Source of the DNA: Methylomagnum ishizawai | GTDB lineage: Bacteria > Pseudomonadota > Gammaproteobacteria > Methylococcales > Methylococcaceae | Reading direction: 5' to 3' | Assembly: GCF_019670005.1 (NCBI RefSeq) | Contig: NZ_AP019783.1 | Coordinates: 3,188,150-3,252,149, forward strand | DNA: 64,000 nucleotides | Shown: piece by piece, positions 51,339 through 61,130 of the stretch | Numbering within the stretch: position 1 is the stretch's first letter | How the letters are laid out: each line of letters opens with the position of its first letter | Position numbers and translations under genes: made by a program | Notes under the pieces: generated by a model | Database searches by the model: none | What the model saw: the letters and a program-made list of their open reading frames with translations, nothing else | What the model was told of the DNA's origin: nothing

Positions 51339-53162
51339 CTATTCGGCGGCGGCGGCGCGGCCCGCCCGTTTGCGGTCGTTCTCGGACAACAGCTTCTTGC
51401 GGATGCGGATGGACTTCGGCGTCACCTCGACCAGTTCGTCGTCGTCGATGAATTCCAGCGCCTGCTCCAGGCTGAACTTGATCGGCGGGGTCAGCAGGAT
51501 GTTTTCATCGCTGCCGGCGGCGCGGATATTGGTCAATTGCTTGGCCTTGGTCGGGTTGACCACCAGGTCGTTGGAGCGGGAATGGATGCCGAGGATCATG
51601 CCTTCATAGACCTCGGTGCCATGTTCGATGAACAAGCGTCCGCGCTCCTGTAGGTTGAACAGCGCGTAGCCCAGCGCCTTGCCCGCCACCATCGACACCA
51701 GCACGCCATTGATGCGCTGGCCGATATCGCCCTTCTTCATCGGGCCGTAGTGGTCGAAGACGTGGTAGAGCAGCCCCGTGCCGGAGGTCGCGGTCATGAA
51801 CTCGGTCTGGAAGCCGATCAGGCCACGCGAGGGCATCATGTATTCGAGGCGCACCCGGCCCTGGCCGTCCGGCACCATGTTGAGCAAATCGCCCTTGCGC
51901 TCGCCCAGCTTCTCCATCACCGCGCCCTGGTTGGCCTCCTCCACCTCGATGGTGACGGATTCGTAGGGCTCGCAAGCCTCGCCATCGATCTCGCGGACGA
52001 TGACCTCGGGGCGCGACACGCCCAGTTCATAGCCCTCGCGGCGCATGTTCTCGATCAGGATGGAGAGGTGCAATTCGCCGCGGCCCGAGACCTTGAACTT
52101 GTCGGGGTCGGCGGTATCTTCCACCCGCAGCGCCACGTTGTGCAGCAATTCGCGCTGCAAACGCTCGCGGATCTGGCGGGAAGTCACGAACTTGCCCTCC
52201 TTGCCCGCGAACGGCGAATTGTTGACCTGGAAGGTCATGGTCACGGTGGGCTCGTCCACGGTCAAGGGCGGCAGCATCTCCACCGCGTCGGGGGCGCAGA
52301 TGGTGTCGGAGATTTCCAGGGCGTCGATGCCGGTGAAGGCGATAATATCGCCCGCGCTGGCCTCCGGCACCTCGACCCGTTCCAAGCCTTTGAAGCCGAA
52401 CACCTGCAACACGCGGGCGTTGCGCTGCTTGCCGTCGCGGCTCACCACCACCACCGGGGTATTGGTTTTGACCGCGCCGCGCTGGATGCGCCCGATGCCG
52501 ATCACGCCGACATAGGAGTTGTAGTCCAACTGGCTGATCTGCATCTGGAAGCCGCCCTCCTCCTTGACCAGGGGCGGATGCACCTTGTCGACGATGGTCT
52601 GGAACAAGGGGTCCATGCTGCCCTCGCGGATGTCGGGATTGTCCCCGGCATAGCCGTTGAGGGCGGAGGCGTAGACCACCGGGAAATCCAGTTGCGCCTC
52701 GGTCGCGCCGAGCTTGTCGAACAGGTCGAAGGTCTGGTCCAGCACCCAATGGGCGCGGGCGCCGGGACGGTCGATCTTGTTGATGACCACGATGGGGTGC
52801 AGCCCCAGGGCGAAGGCCTTCTGGGTCACGAAGCGGGTCTGCGGCATCGGGCCGTCCACCGCGTCCACCAGCAGCAACACCGAATCCACCATCGACAGCA
52901 CCCGCTCCACCTCGCCACCGAAATCGGCGTGGCCGGGGGTATCCACGATGTTGATGTGGTAGCCGTTCCAATCGATGGCGGTGTTCTTCGCCAGGATGGT
53001 GATGCCGCGCTCCTTCTCCAGGGCGTTGGAGTCCATGACCCGCTCCTCCACCTTCTCGTGGGCGGCGAAGGTGCCGGATTGCTGTAGGAGCTTGTCCACC
53101 AGGGTGGTCTTGCCATGGTCGACATGGGCGATGATGGCGATGTTGCGTAATTTTTCGATCAT
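51339..53162 (-). CDS. typA: Ribosome-associated GTPase BipA/TypA
   Basis: 607 residues from the ATG at 53162 ([20 protein letters not shown]); an upstream in-frame Met is rejected because it lies outside the family start. GTPase motifs: G1 [10 protein letters not shown]2 near ERGITI, G3 [12 protein letters not shown]4 NKIDRPGAR. Elongation-factor domains II, III and V and the BipA-specific C-terminal domain follow ([33 protein letters not shown]). It helps ribosome assembly and stress or cold growth. Single gene; convergent with pssA. Confidence 0.96.
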   Translation of the reverse strand: MIEKLRNIAIIAHVDHGKTTLVDKLLQQSGTFAAHEKVEERVMDSNALEKERGITILAKNTAIDWNGYHINIVDTPGHADFGGEVERVLSMVDSVLLLVDAVDGPMPQTRFVTQKAFALGLHPIVVINKIDRPGARAHWVLDQTFDLFDKLGATEAQLDFPVVYASALNGYAGDNPDIREGSMDPLFQTIVDKVHPPLVKEEGGFQMQISQLDYNSYVGVIGIGRIQRGAVKTNTPVVVVSRDGKQRNARVLQVFGFKGLERVEVPEASAGDIIAFTGIDALEISDTICAPDAVEMLPPLTVDEPTVTMTFQVNNSPFAGKEGKFVTSRQIRERLQRELLHNVALRVEDTADPDKFKVSGRGELHLSILIENMRREGYELGVSRPEVIVREIDGEACEPYESVTIEVEEANQGAVMEKLGERKGDLLNMVPDGQGRVRLEYMMPSRGLIGFQTEFMTATSGTGLLYHVFDHYGPMKKGDIGQRINGVLVSMVAGKALGYALFNLQERGRLFIEHGTEVYEGMILGIHSRSNDLVVNPTKAKQLTNIRAAGSDENILLTPPIKFSLEQALEFIDDDELVEVTPKSIRIRKKLLSENDRKRAGRAAAAE

Positions 53163-53327
53163 GATGGGAAAAATGACCCGGATTCGGGCGGGGATGGGAA
53201 AAGCCAGGGATTCTAACAGAGTCGGGCTGCGATCCGTCAGGCGCGGCTTAGCGCATTCCATGCCAAGCCCGGCCCAGGGCGAAACACAGCGTCCACCCGA
53301 TGGCCTATGCGCCCCGCGGAGCGGGAT

Positions 53328-55214
53328 TCACAACACCACTTGGGTGCCGAGTTCGATCACCCGGTCGGTGGGAATCCTGAAATAGCTGGCGGCGCTGCTG
53401 GTGTTGCGGGCCAGCCCGATGAACAGCTTCATGCGCCACAGCGCCATCTGGGGGCTGGGCGAAGGCAGGAGGGTTTCGCGGCTGAGGAAGAAGGTGGTGT
53501 CGGCGGGATCGATATCGAATTCGCGGCTGCTCGATTTCAGCACGCGGGGGATGTTCGGGGTTTCCATGAAGCCATAGCGCAACACGATCCTGAACATGCC
53601 ATCGGCCAGCTTGGTCACTTCCCGCCGCCGCTCCGCCGCCACCCAGGGCAAGGGCTCGGTCAGCACGGTCATGACGACCACGGTCTGGTGCAAGACTTTG
53701 TTATGCTTCAGGTTGTTCAACAGGGCGAAGGGCACGCCGAACTGGCTCCCGGTCATGAACACGGCGGTCCCCGGCACCCTGACCGGCGGCTGCTCGGCGA
53801 TGCGGGCCAGGAAGACATTGATCGGCATCGCCTCCTCCTTCAGCCGCTCCATCAGCAAGTCGCGGCCCCGCTTCCAGGTCGTCAGCACCGTGAACACGGT
53901 CAGGCCGATGGCGAGCGGGAACCAGCCGCCCTCCGGTATCTTCAGCGAATTGGCCCCGAAGAAGGCCAGATCGACCATCAGGAACAGCAACGCCGCCACG
54001 CCGCTGAGATAGGGATTCCATTTCCATAGGTTGTAGACCACCACGAAGGCCAGCAGGGTGTCTATCGCCATGGTGCCGGTCACGGCGATGCCATAGGCGG
54101 CGGCCAGGTTCGAGGACGAGCGGAAACCCAGCACCAGGGCGACGATGCCGATCATCAGCGCCCAGTTGATCCAAGGGATATAGATTTGCCCCATTTCCTC
54201 CTCGGAGGTGTATTGGACGCTCAAGCGGGGCAGGAAGCTCAGGTGCATGGCCTGCGAGGTCAGCGAGAACGCCCCGGAAATCACCGCCTGCGAGGCGATG
54301 ATGGTGGCGAGGGTCGCGAGGCCGATCATCAGGGCCAGCCATTCGTTGGGCACCAGCAGGTAGAAGGGATTCTGCACCGCCGTGGCGTCCTGGATGAGCA
54401 GGGCGCCCTGGCCGAAATAATTCAGCAGCAAGGCCGGCAACACCATGTAGAACCAAGCCTTGCGGATCGGCGCGGCCCCGAAATGGCCCATGTCGGCATA
54501 GAGCGCCTCGCCCCCCGTCACCGCCAACACCACCGAACCCAGCACCAAAATCCCATGCCAACCATGCGCGGCGAAGAAATGCGCGGCGTGCCAAGGATTG
54601 AGCGCCGCCAACACCCCGGGCGCGCCGGCCAGGCTATGGATGCCGAACCCGGCCAGGGCCAGGAACCATAGCACCATGATCGGCCCGAACAGCGCCCCCA
54701 CCACCGCCGTCCCGCTGCGCTGCACACCGAACAGGGCGATCAACACCGTCAGCGCGATGGGGATGACATAGGTGTGTAGTTCCGGCCTCAAGACCCCCAG
54801 GCCCTCGACCGCGCTCAACACCGAGATCGCCGGGGTGATGATGCCGTCGCCATAGAACAGCGAAGCCCCCGCCAACCCCAGCATCATCAGCGCGGCGCGC
54901 CAGGATGGGGAGATGCGTGCCTTCTGGGTGATGAGGGACATCAAGGCCATGATGCCGCCCTCGCCCTTGTTGTCGGCCCGCATGATGAAGACCACGTACT
55001 TGAGCGAGATCACGATCAGGATGGCCCAGAAGATCAGGGACAGCACCCCCAGGATATTGTCCGGGGTCGGTTCCACCGCGTGGGCACCTCCGAAACATTC
55101 GCGCATCGTGTAAAGTGGGCTGGTACCGATGTCCCCGAACACCACGCCCAGGGCGGCGATCACCAGGTTTTTCTGATCTTTGGGTTGAATGGAAGCGTAG
55201 AGGGTGGAGGGCAT
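53328..55214 (-). CDS. kup: Kup-family potassium transporter
   Basis: 628 residues, about 12 transmembrane helices and a cytoplasmic C-terminal domain of about 170 residues. Family landmarks are [38 protein letters not shown] and [13 protein letters not shown]. It is a proton-coupled K+ importer of the inner membrane, active at low pH or low K+. Transcribed alone, divergent from cti. Together with trkA at 61127-62503 the window has two K+ uptake genes, though no TrkH is present here. Confidence 0.95.
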   Translation of the reverse strand: MPSTLYASIQPKDQKNLVIAALGVVFGDIGTSPLYTMRECFGGAHAVEPTPDNILGVLSLIFWAILIVISLKYVVFIMRADNKGEGGIMALMSLITQKARISPSWRAALMMLGLAGASLFYGDGIITPAISVLSAVEGLGVLRPELHTYVIPIALTVLIALFGVQRSGTAVVGALFGPIMVLWFLALAGFGIHSLAGAPGVLAALNPWHAAHFFAAHGWHGILVLGSVVLAVTGGEALYADMGHFGAAPIRKAWFYMVLPALLLNYFGQGALLIQDATAVQNPFYLLVPNEWLALMIGLATLATIIASQAVISGAFSLTSQAMHLSFLPRLSVQYTSEEEMGQIYIPWINWALMIGIVALVLGFRSSSNLAAAYGIAVTGTMAIDTLLAFVVVYNLWKWNPYLSGVAALLFLMVDLAFFGANSLKIPEGGWFPLAIGLTVFTVLTTWKRGRDLLMERLKEEAMPINVFLARIAEQPPVRVPGTAVFMTGSQFGVPFALLNNLKHNKVLHQTVVVMTVLTEPLPWVAAERRREVTKLADGMFRIVLRYGFMETPNIPRVLKSSSREFDIDPADTTFFLSRETLLPSPSPQMALWRMKLFIGLARNTSSAASYFRIPTDRVIELGTQVVL

Positions 55215-55394
55215 CGTGGACCGTGCGGAAGGTGGATGGAAAGCGCCCCGTCCAGGGGATCAGGCGGGCGGGACACCGGGAAGGATCGGCCAGGGATACG
55301 CATCGGAAATTTATCATTATCTTTAAATAGCCCCGGACCCGGCCATGGCGGCCCGGTATCCGCTCCCTCGGACCCATAAGAAACGGCTCGATCC

Positions 55395-57812
55395 ATGAAC
55401 CCACCGAAATGGCTTTTCCTATGCTTGGCGCTGGCCTCGTTGGCCGGGTGCGCGGCTTTCGTGGCGAAACAAGATTTTTCGGTCCTGTACGGACCCGCCC
55501 ACCCCAAGCCGCGCTGGCTAAGCGGCGAACAATATACACGTCGCCTTGCCGAGGGCAAGGTTTCGTTCGGGCGCGATGTGAAGCCCATCCTCGATTCCCG
55601 CTGCGTGGTCTGCCATGGCTGCTACGACGCCCCTTGCCAATTGAAGCTGGAGTCGCCCGAAGGTTTGGACCGGGGCGCGTCCAAGACCCTGGTCTACGAC
55701 GGCGGCCGCATGAAGGCGGCCCCGCCCACCCGGCTGTTCATCGACGCCCAGGATACCGGGGGCTGGCGGGACAAGGGCTTCTTCCCGGTGCTGAACGAGC
55801 GCATGGACTCCGAGCAGGCCAACACCGACAACGCCCTGCTCTACCAAATGCTGCTACTCAAGCAGGAACACCCCCTGCCGACCGGCGGACGCTTGCCGGA
55901 CCAGTTCGAGTTCGGCCTGGAGCGCGAACTGCATTGCCCGGCCCGCGAGGAATTCCAAGGCTTCGCCCGCGAACACCCGGACTGGGGGATGCCCTATGGC
56001 TTCCCCGGCCTGCGCCCGCGGGAATTCGACACCCTCACCCTCTGGCTCAAACAAGGCGCGATGATGCCGCCGCCCGCCCCGGTATCCGCCCGCGCCCAGG
56101 CCGAGGTGAAACAATGGGAAGCCTTCCTCAACGGCGACACGCCCAAGCAACAACTGGTCTCGCGCTATCTCTACGAGCATTTGTTCGCGGGACACCTGCA
56201 CTTCAAAGGCCATACGGAGCGCGAATTCTTCCGGCTGGTGCGCTCCACCACCCCGCCCGGCGCGGAGGTCCGGGAAATCGCCACGCCCAAGCCCTACGAC
56301 GATCCCGGCACCCCCAGGGTCTATTACCGCCTGTTGCCATTGCGGGAAACCGTGGTGGACAAAAGCCATCTGGTCTACGAACTGGGCGCGGCGCGGCTGC
56401 GGCGCCTCCAGCAGTTGTTCCTCGAACCCGGCTACGCGGTGGGCGAACTCCCCGGCTACGCGCCCGAGATCGCCGCCAATCCCTTCAAGGCCTTCGCCGC
56501 CATCCCGCCGCGCTCGCGCTACCAGTTCATGCTGGACGATGCCTATTTCTTCGTGGCGGGCTACATGAAAGGGCCGGTCTGCCGGGGACAGGTGGCGCTG
56601 AACGTGATCCGCGACCGCTTCTGGGTGGCGTTCTTCGACCCGGAACAGGACGCCATCAGCAACGACGCGGCCTTCCTGGCCGAGCAAGGCGAACGGCTGC
56701 GCATCCCCAGCGAGAAGAACAACGATATCGAGCTGAGCGACGCCTGGTCGGGCTACGCCGATATCCAAAAATCCTACCTCAAGGCCAAGCACGAATACCT
56801 GAACCGCTTGGAGGGCCAGCCGCGCAACTCGCTGGCGGCGATCTGGGACGGCGGCGGACGCAACCACGAAGCGCTGCTGACCGCCTTCCGCCATTTCGAC
56901 AGCGCCTCGCTCACGCGGGGCTTCGTCGGCGATGCGCCCCTGACCGGCTGGCTGTTGGACTATCCACTATTGGAACGCATCCATTACCTGTTGGTGGCGG
57001 GCTTCAATGTGTTCGGCAACGTCAAACACCAGCTCGCGACCCGGACCTTCATGGACATGATGCGGTTGGAGGGCGAGAACAATTTCCTGAGCCTGTTGCC
57101 GGCGCGGGAACGCAAAGCCATACACGACCAATGGAACCGGGGCGCCCTGGGCCAGTTGCACGCGGCGATCTACAACCCCTATTACGGCTACGGGCCGGAT
57201 TCGACGGTGGCGTTCCGAACCGCCGACCCTAAGCGCGAGTTGTTCGAGCTGATCCGGGCCAAGGTGGCGGAGGCCCAACCCGCGCCCGCCGGGTTCGATG
57301 GCTGTCCGGGCCGGGAATGCGCCCCGCGCCCGGCCACGGCCTTGGAACAAAGCGTGGCGGCGGCGCTCGGGCCCCTGGAGGAACTGCGGGGCGGCGGCAT
57401 CCAATACCTCCCGGAACTCGCCTACCTCCGCGTCCACGACGGCCCGGCCAAGGCCGAGGCCAGCCCGGTGTTCAGCCTGGTCAAGAACGAGGCGCTCTCG
57501 AACGTGTCGTTGCTGTTCATGGAAAACCTCCGGCGGCTGCCGGGCGAGGACACCCTGACCGTGGTGCCGGAGTTGGTCGGGAGCTATCCCAATTTCTTCT
57601 TCGACCTCGACCGCCGCGACCTGCCGGAATTCGTGGGCCGGGTGGCCGCGATCAAGAACGCGGACGATGTCGCGGCCTTGGTGGAACGCTTCGGCGTGCG
57701 GCGCAACAACCCCAGGTTCTGGGAGTTCTCGGACTTCTTCAACCAGCGCCACCGCAACCGCCATCCGGTCACGGCGGGTTGGTTCGACCTGAACCGTTAC
57801 GATAACTTATAA
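55395..57812 (+). CDS. cti: Fatty acid cis/trans isomerase (cytochrome-type lipoprotein)
   Basis: 805 residues. It converts cis- to trans-unsaturated acyl chains in the membrane, stiffening it under solvent or heat stress. The signal peptide ends in LAGC (Cys19), so it should be a periplasmic lipoprotein, unlike the soluble Pseudomonas enzyme. The haem site CVVCH is at residues 70-74 in DSRCVVCHGCYDAP. Length and the segments FRLVRSTTPPGAEVREIA and RPLLEELR-like C-terminal features suit the Cti family. Its promoter lies in the 180 bases shared with kup. A long imperfect palindrome (57832-57889) follows its stop. Confidence 0.92.
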   Translation: MNPPKWLFLCLALASLAGCAAFVAKQDFSVLYGPAHPKPRWLSGEQYTRRLAEGKVSFGRDVKPILDSRCVVCHGCYDAPCQLKLESPEGLDRGASKTLVYDGGRMKAAPPTRLFIDAQDTGGWRDKGFFPVLNERMDSEQANTDNALLYQMLLLKQEHPLPTGGRLPDQFEFGLERELHCPAREEFQGFAREHPDWGMPYGFPGLRPREFDTLTLWLKQGAMMPPPAPVSARAQAEVKQWEAFLNGDTPKQQLVSRYLYEHLFAGHLHFKGHTEREFFRLVRSTTPPGAEVREIATPKPYDDPGTPRVYYRLLPLRETVVDKSHLVYELGAARLRRLQQLFLEPGYAVGELPGYAPEIAANPFKAFAAIPPRSRYQFMLDDAYFFVAGYMKGPVCRGQVALNVIRDRFWVAFFDPEQDAISNDAAFLAEQGERLRIPSEKNNDIELSDAWSGYADIQKSYLKAKHEYLNRLEGQPRNSLAAIWDGGGRNHEALLTAFRHFDSASLTRGFVGDAPLTGWLLDYPLLERIHYLLVAGFNVFGNVKHQLATRTFMDMMRLEGENNFLSLLPARERKAIHDQWNRGALGQLHAAIYNPYYGYGPDSTVAFRTADPKRELFELIRAKVAEAQPAPAGFDGCPGRECAPRPATALEQSVAAALGPLEELRGGGIQYLPELAYLRVHDGPAKAEASPVFSLVKNEALSNVSLLFMENLRRLPGEDTLTVVPELVGSYPNFFFDLDRRDLPEFVGRVAAIKNADDVAALVERFGVRRNNPRFWEFSDFFNQRHRNRHPVTAGWFDLNRYDNL

Positions 57813-57831
57813 AGCCAAGCGCGGCCCCGAT

Positions 57832-57889
57832 GGGACGTAGCGGTACCGGAATGCCTCCCCGAAGAAAGCTCTGGAGCCCGCTACGCCCC
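57832..57889. repeat. Imperfect palindrome between cti and tonB
   Basis: GGGACGTAGCGG (57832-57843) and CCGCTACGCCCC (57878-57889) pair over 12 bases with one mismatch, around a 34-base loop. The position after the cti stop suggests a 3' end structure, but no T run follows. Confidence 0.45.
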
Positions 57890-58038
57890 ATAAAAGCTAC
57901 GCATGCTTGGTTCGCAAGCTGCGCGCCTTCGCCCATCGCCACATGAATAGCGTGTCATATCACACAACAAATCATCCATATCCCACATATCATCCGCACT
58001 TTGGAATTGGGAATCGGCCACCCCCCCGGTTCTTGAAA

Positions 58039-58074
58039 ATGAATTTCATTTGGCACGAATCTCGAATAGAATCG
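58039..58074 (+). promoter_or_regulatory. Fur-box-like palindrome and -10 upstream of tonB
   Basis: AAATGAA-T-TTCATTT (58039-58053) is a perfect 7-1-7 inverted repeat of AT-rich type, the geometry of Fur sites. TAGAAT (58069-58074) is a good -10, and the palindrome covers the position of the -35. Iron-loaded Fur binding there would repress the tonB-exbB-exbD operon (inference from known biology and position). Confidence 0.75.
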
Positions 58075-58098
58075 GGCTTTTAACCTCGACTAGACGCC

Positions 58099-58971
58099 GT
58101 GTTTTTAAGCGATCCCAACGGAAGCCCCGGCAGCGCCGCGAACCGGACAGCGATGGAGCCGGACGACCACCCCCGACACCCAGTTTCCCCGCCCCCTTTC
58201 ATCGCATGGCTCCTGGACGGGGAAGAACATCCCACCCGGCTCTGGGCCTTGCTGGCCGTCCTGGTGGTTTCCCTGCACTTGCTGGCGCTGGTTTGGCTGC
58301 AACAAGCCCATGCGCCCATCCAGGAAAAACCCCTGGTACCGCCGCCCATGGATGTGGCCCTGGTCGCCGCCGAACTCCCACAACCCCAAGCCGCCCCCGA
58401 GCCCGCGCCGCAACCGCCCGCGCCGCCGCCCCCCCCGAAGAAAGTCGAGCCACCGCCCCCCAAACCCAAGCCCGTGGTCAAACCGCCGCCGCCCAAGCCG
58501 GTGGTGAAGAAAGTGGTCAAACCGGAACCCAAACCGGTGCAGAAAAGCCCCGACGCCCCACCGCGCCCCGAACCCACGCCCGAACGCGACAGCGCCCCGC
58601 CGGAACCGCCCCGCGAGTCCGCACACGCCGTGGAAGCCCCGGTCCCACCGAGGGCCGCGCCCGCGGTCAAAGCGCCGACCCCGGTCTCGGTCGCCCACGG
58701 CAGGCTGTTGAGCCGACCCGAACCGCACTACCCGGCGTCGGCCAAATCGCGGGGCTTGACCGGCCATGTGAAAGTGAAGATTTGGGTATCGGCCAGCGCC
58801 GAGGTGGAAAAAGTGGCGGTCGTCCAAAGTTCCGGCCATGAAATCCTCGACGAGGCGGCGGTGGAAACCGTGCGGGACCGCTGGCGGTTCTCCGCTTCGA
58901 TGAAAGGCGATACCCCCGTTTCCGACACCTACGAAGTCGTCATCAAGTTCACCCTCAAGCAAGCAGACTAG
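58099..58971 (+). CDS. tonB: TonB energy-transducing protein
   Basis: About 290 residues. It carries inner-membrane proton energy to outer-membrane TonB-dependent receptors. A transmembrane helix (LWALLAVLVVSLHLLALVWL) is followed by a long Pro/Lys-rich spacer (PPPPPKKVEPPPPKPKP) that spans the periplasm. The C-terminal domain has HYPASAKSRGLTGHVKVKIW and the ending SDTYEVVIKFTLKQ. The GTG at 58099 has no good ribosome-binding site; the ATG at 58153 is an alternative start. First gene of tonB-exbB-exbD with a Fur-like site upstream. Confidence 0.93.
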   Translation: MFLSDPNGSPGSAANRTAMEPDDHPRHPVSPPPFIAWLLDGEEHPTRLWALLAVLVVSLHLLALVWLQQAHAPIQEKPLVPPPMDVALVAAELPQPQAAPEPAPQPPAPPPPPKKVEPPPPKPKPVVKPPPPKPVVKKVVKPEPKPVQKSPDAPPRPEPTPERDSAPPEPPRESAHAVEAPVPPRAAPAVKAPTPVSVAHGRLLSRPEPHYPASAKSRGLTGHVKVKIWVSASAEVEKVAVVQSSGHEILDEAAVETVRDRWRFSASMKGDTPVSDTYEVVIKFTLKQAD

Positions 58972-58978
58972 GAGAACC

Positions 58979-59644
58979 ATGTCCCAAATCCCGGCCACCG
59001 CCATCGTCGATGGCACGCTCTACACCCTGACCGCGTTTTCCGTGGCGACTTGGACCATCATCCTGTTCAAAAGCGTCCAGATCTGGCGCAGCGGACGGCA
59101 GAACCGGAACTTCCATATATCGTTCTGGGATACGCCCGACCTGGAAACGGCGGAACGCCTGTCCGCCGACCCGGAAGCCGGACCCAAGGCCCGCATCGCC
59201 CGCGCCGGTTTCCTCTGGCTCAAGGAACTCAGGAGCGACACCACGGGACGCCTGAAATACCGCGGCACCCCGGAGGAACTGCTGGAACGCGCCCTGCAAC
59301 GCCAACTGCGGAAAGAACAGCACGCCATGGAACGCGGACTCACCCCGCTCGCCAGCATGGGCAGCACCGCGCCCTTCGTCGGACTGTTCGGCACCGTGGT
59401 CGGCATCATGCACGCCCTGCACGAAGTCAGCAAAGCCGGCACCGCGACCCTGGACGTGGTGGCCGGCCCCATCGGCGAAGCCCTGATCGCCACCGCCATC
59501 GGCATCGCCGTGGCCGTGCCCGCCGTATTGGCCTACAACTTCTTCCTGCGCCGGGCCAAGTTGCAGCGACTGGGATTGGAGAGCTTCGGACGCGATTTCC
59601 TACATCTGGTCCTCAACCCCGACACCGCCAACGGAGGCCGCTGA
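58979..59644 (+). CDS. exbB: ExbB proton-channel subunit (MotA/TolQ/ExbB family)
   Basis: 221 residues, three transmembrane helices. The family core GSTAPFVGLFGTVVGIMHAL lies at about 123-142, followed by VVAGPIGEALIATAIGIAVA, the pore helix. It starts 7 bases after the tonB stop with AGGAGAACC as the ribosome-binding site. It forms the pentameric proton channel around ExbD that energises TonB. The context with tonB makes ExbB, not TolQ, the right name. Confidence 0.93.
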   Translation: MSQIPATAIVDGTLYTLTAFSVATWTIILFKSVQIWRSGRQNRNFHISFWDTPDLETAERLSADPEAGPKARIARAGFLWLKELRSDTTGRLKYRGTPEELLERALQRQLRKEQHAMERGLTPLASMGSTAPFVGLFGTVVGIMHALHEVSKAGTATLDVVAGPIGEALIATAIGIAVAVPAVLAYNFFLRRAKLQRLGLESFGRDFLHLVLNPDTANGGR

Positions 59645-59645
59645 C

Positions 59646-60062
59646 ATGGCGTTCCAAGCCCAATCCGAAGAACAGGAAGCGATGAGCGAGATCAACGTCA
59701 CGCCCTTGGTGGACGTGATGTTGGTGCTGATGGTGGTGTTCCTGGTCACGGCCCCGCTGCTGACCCAATCGGTCAAGGTCAGCCTGCCCAAGACCGCCAG
59801 CACCGACCAAAGCGACAAGGACCAGCCCATGAAGCTGGGCATCGACGCCCAGGGCGGCGTCACCCTGAACACGCAGCCGGTCGCCGACCTCGCCGCGCTG
59901 GAAACCACGCTGAAGACCGAGGCCCAAAGCAATCCCGAACTGGCCGTGCATCTCTACGCCGACCAGGCCGTGAACTACGCCCAGGTCGCCAAGGTCATGG
60001 CCGCCGTGCAACGCGCCGGGATCGGCAAGATGGCCTTCGTCAGCACCGAAGGTCAGCAATAG
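59646..60062 (+). CDS. exbD: ExbD subunit of the TonB complex
   Basis: 138 residues. The N-terminal cytoplasmic segment (EAMSEINVTPLVDVMLVLMV) contains the essential membrane Asp in PLVDVMLVL. One helix and a periplasmic domain (VAKVMAAVQRAGIGKMAFVS) follow. It starts 1 base after the exbB stop. Partner of ExbB and TonB; last gene of the operon, before a GC-rich stem. Confidence 0.93.
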   Translation: MAFQAQSEEQEAMSEINVTPLVDVMLVLMVVFLVTAPLLTQSVKVSLPKTASTDQSDKDQPMKLGIDAQGGVTLNTQPVADLAALETTLKTEAQSNPELAVHLYADQAVNYAQVAKVMAAVQRAGIGKMAFVSTEGQQ

Positions 60063-60071
60063 GCCATAAAA

Positions 60072-60112
60072 AATCCCCGTACCGCCGCGCGTTGTTGGGC
60101 GATACGGGGATT
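60072..60112 (+). terminator. Stem-loop after exbD
   Basis: AATCCCCGTA and TACGGGGATT form a perfect 10-bp stem around 21 bases. It is preceded by an A6 run and followed by a short TTCGTATT. It lies between the convergent exbD and rhodanese genes; the A run would make T residues on the minus strand. Confidence 0.65.
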
Positions 60113-60128
60113 CGTATTCCTAGCAATC

Positions 60129-60527
60129 TCAGCTTTGCTCCCAAGGCAGGCCATGGCAACGCCAGCCGCCCACCGTGCCGCGGTGCTTCTGCCCGTCCAG
60201 CGGCCCCTCGAATCCCTCCTCGATATTCGCCAGATCGCGGTAGCCCGCCGCCGCCAGCGCGTTGGCGGCGTCCCAGGAACGCTGTCCGCTGCGGCACAGC
60301 AGGAACACCGGGGTTTCCGGGTCCGGGATCAATTGCCGGGCGCGTTCCAGGAATTCGGGGTTGGGCCGCCAATCCGGCGCGAATTTCCAGGGCAGGTTGA
60401 CCGCGCCCACCGGGTGCCCGATGAACGAATATTCCAAAGGATCGCGCACATCCAGCAACAGGGCGGCAGCCCCGGCTTGCAGCGCGGCGTAGGCTTCGGG
60501 TGGGGTCAAGCGTTTAATCGCAGTCAT
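60129..60527 (-). CDS. Single-domain rhodanese-like sulfurtransferase
   Basis: 132 residues from the ATG at 60527 (MTAIKRLTPPEAY), a cytoplasmic rhodanese. The N-terminal motif is LLLDVRDPLEYSFIGH, the CH2A-like segment is AVNLPWKFAPDW, and the active Cys78 loop is CRSGQRS. The C-terminal part ANIEEGFEGPLD is typical of the single-domain group. An extension to 60560 lacks family residues. It follows the methyltransferase gene on the same strand, separated by 48 bases. The physiological sulfur donor is unknown. Confidence 0.9.
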   Translation of the reverse strand: MTAIKRLTPPEAYAALQAGAAALLLDVRDPLEYSFIGHPVGAVNLPWKFAPDWRPNPEFLERARQLIPDPETPVFLLCRSGQRSWDAANALAAAGYRDLANIEEGFEGPLDGQKHRGTVGGWRCHGLPWEQS

Positions 60528-60575
60528 GGGATTGCTCCATAGAAGTAGGCGCGGCCCCAAGGCCGCGATGAAAAA

Positions 60576-61130
60576 TCAGCGTCTTCGGGCGACCAGCCTG
60601 GCCTGGTCCCCTTCTTCGCGATAGGCCAGCGGTTCCAGTTCCCCAAACAGCAGGCGCAGTTCGCCGGGCCGCAGCAAATAGGCCGGATTGGACGGCCCCG
60701 TCGGGCTCCCGACGGTGTAGGTCTGGTAGAACAACACGCCGCCGGGCCGCAGCGCCGCCATCAAGGCCGGGACCAAATCCCGGTCCAGGAACCGGCTGAC
60801 CACGACCACATCGAAACCGTCCGCCGCCGGGGGACGCGCCACCACATCCCTGGCCTCGACCGCGACCGCCAAGCCTTCCGCCCTGGCGGATTCCGCCAAA
60901 CGCTCCAGGGCGACCGGGGAAATATCGTAGGCCATGGTTTCCAAGCCACGGCGGGCCAGGAACAGCGCGTTGCCGCCCAGGCCGCAGGCCAAATCCAGCG
61001 CCGTCCCGCTCCGGGGCAGGCAATCGGCGTGTTCCGCCAATACCCGCGCCGGACCCGGCGTTTCGCCCGCCACCCGGACCCGGTAAATCCGGTCCCATTT
61101 CTCCCGCGCCGCCCGCCCGTCCCGCGTCAT
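60576..61130 (-). CDS. SAM-dependent methyltransferase (TehB-like)
   Basis: 184 residues, class I methyltransferase. SAM motif I is ALDLACGLGGNALFLARRG, motif II follows at MAYDISPVALERL, and the acidic motif is FDVVVVSRFLDRDLVPAL. GGVLFYQTYTVGS is the post-motif III region with an aromatic segment, similar to TehB-type tellurite/thiopurine methyltransferases. Substrate unknown. The ATG overlaps the trkA stop (ATGA at 61127-61130), so it is co-translated with trkA. Confidence 0.85.
   Translation of the reverse strand: MTRDGRAAREKWDRIYRVRVAGETPGPARVLAEHADCLPRSGTALDLACGLGGNALFLARRGLETMAYDISPVALERLAESARAEGLAVAVEARDVVARPPAADGFDVVVVSRFLDRDLVPALMAALRPGGVLFYQTYTVGSPTGPSNPAYLLRPGELRLLFGELEPLAYREEGDQARLVARRR

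Noticed and set aside
51750-53087. 445-codon open frame antisense to typA
   Set aside because: His/Leu/Val-rich mirror of conserved GTPase codons, not a protein family.
58430-58560. Tandem-repeat array of CCGCCGCCC-type units
   Set aside because: It is the Pro/Lys-rich spacer of TonB, a normal feature of the protein.
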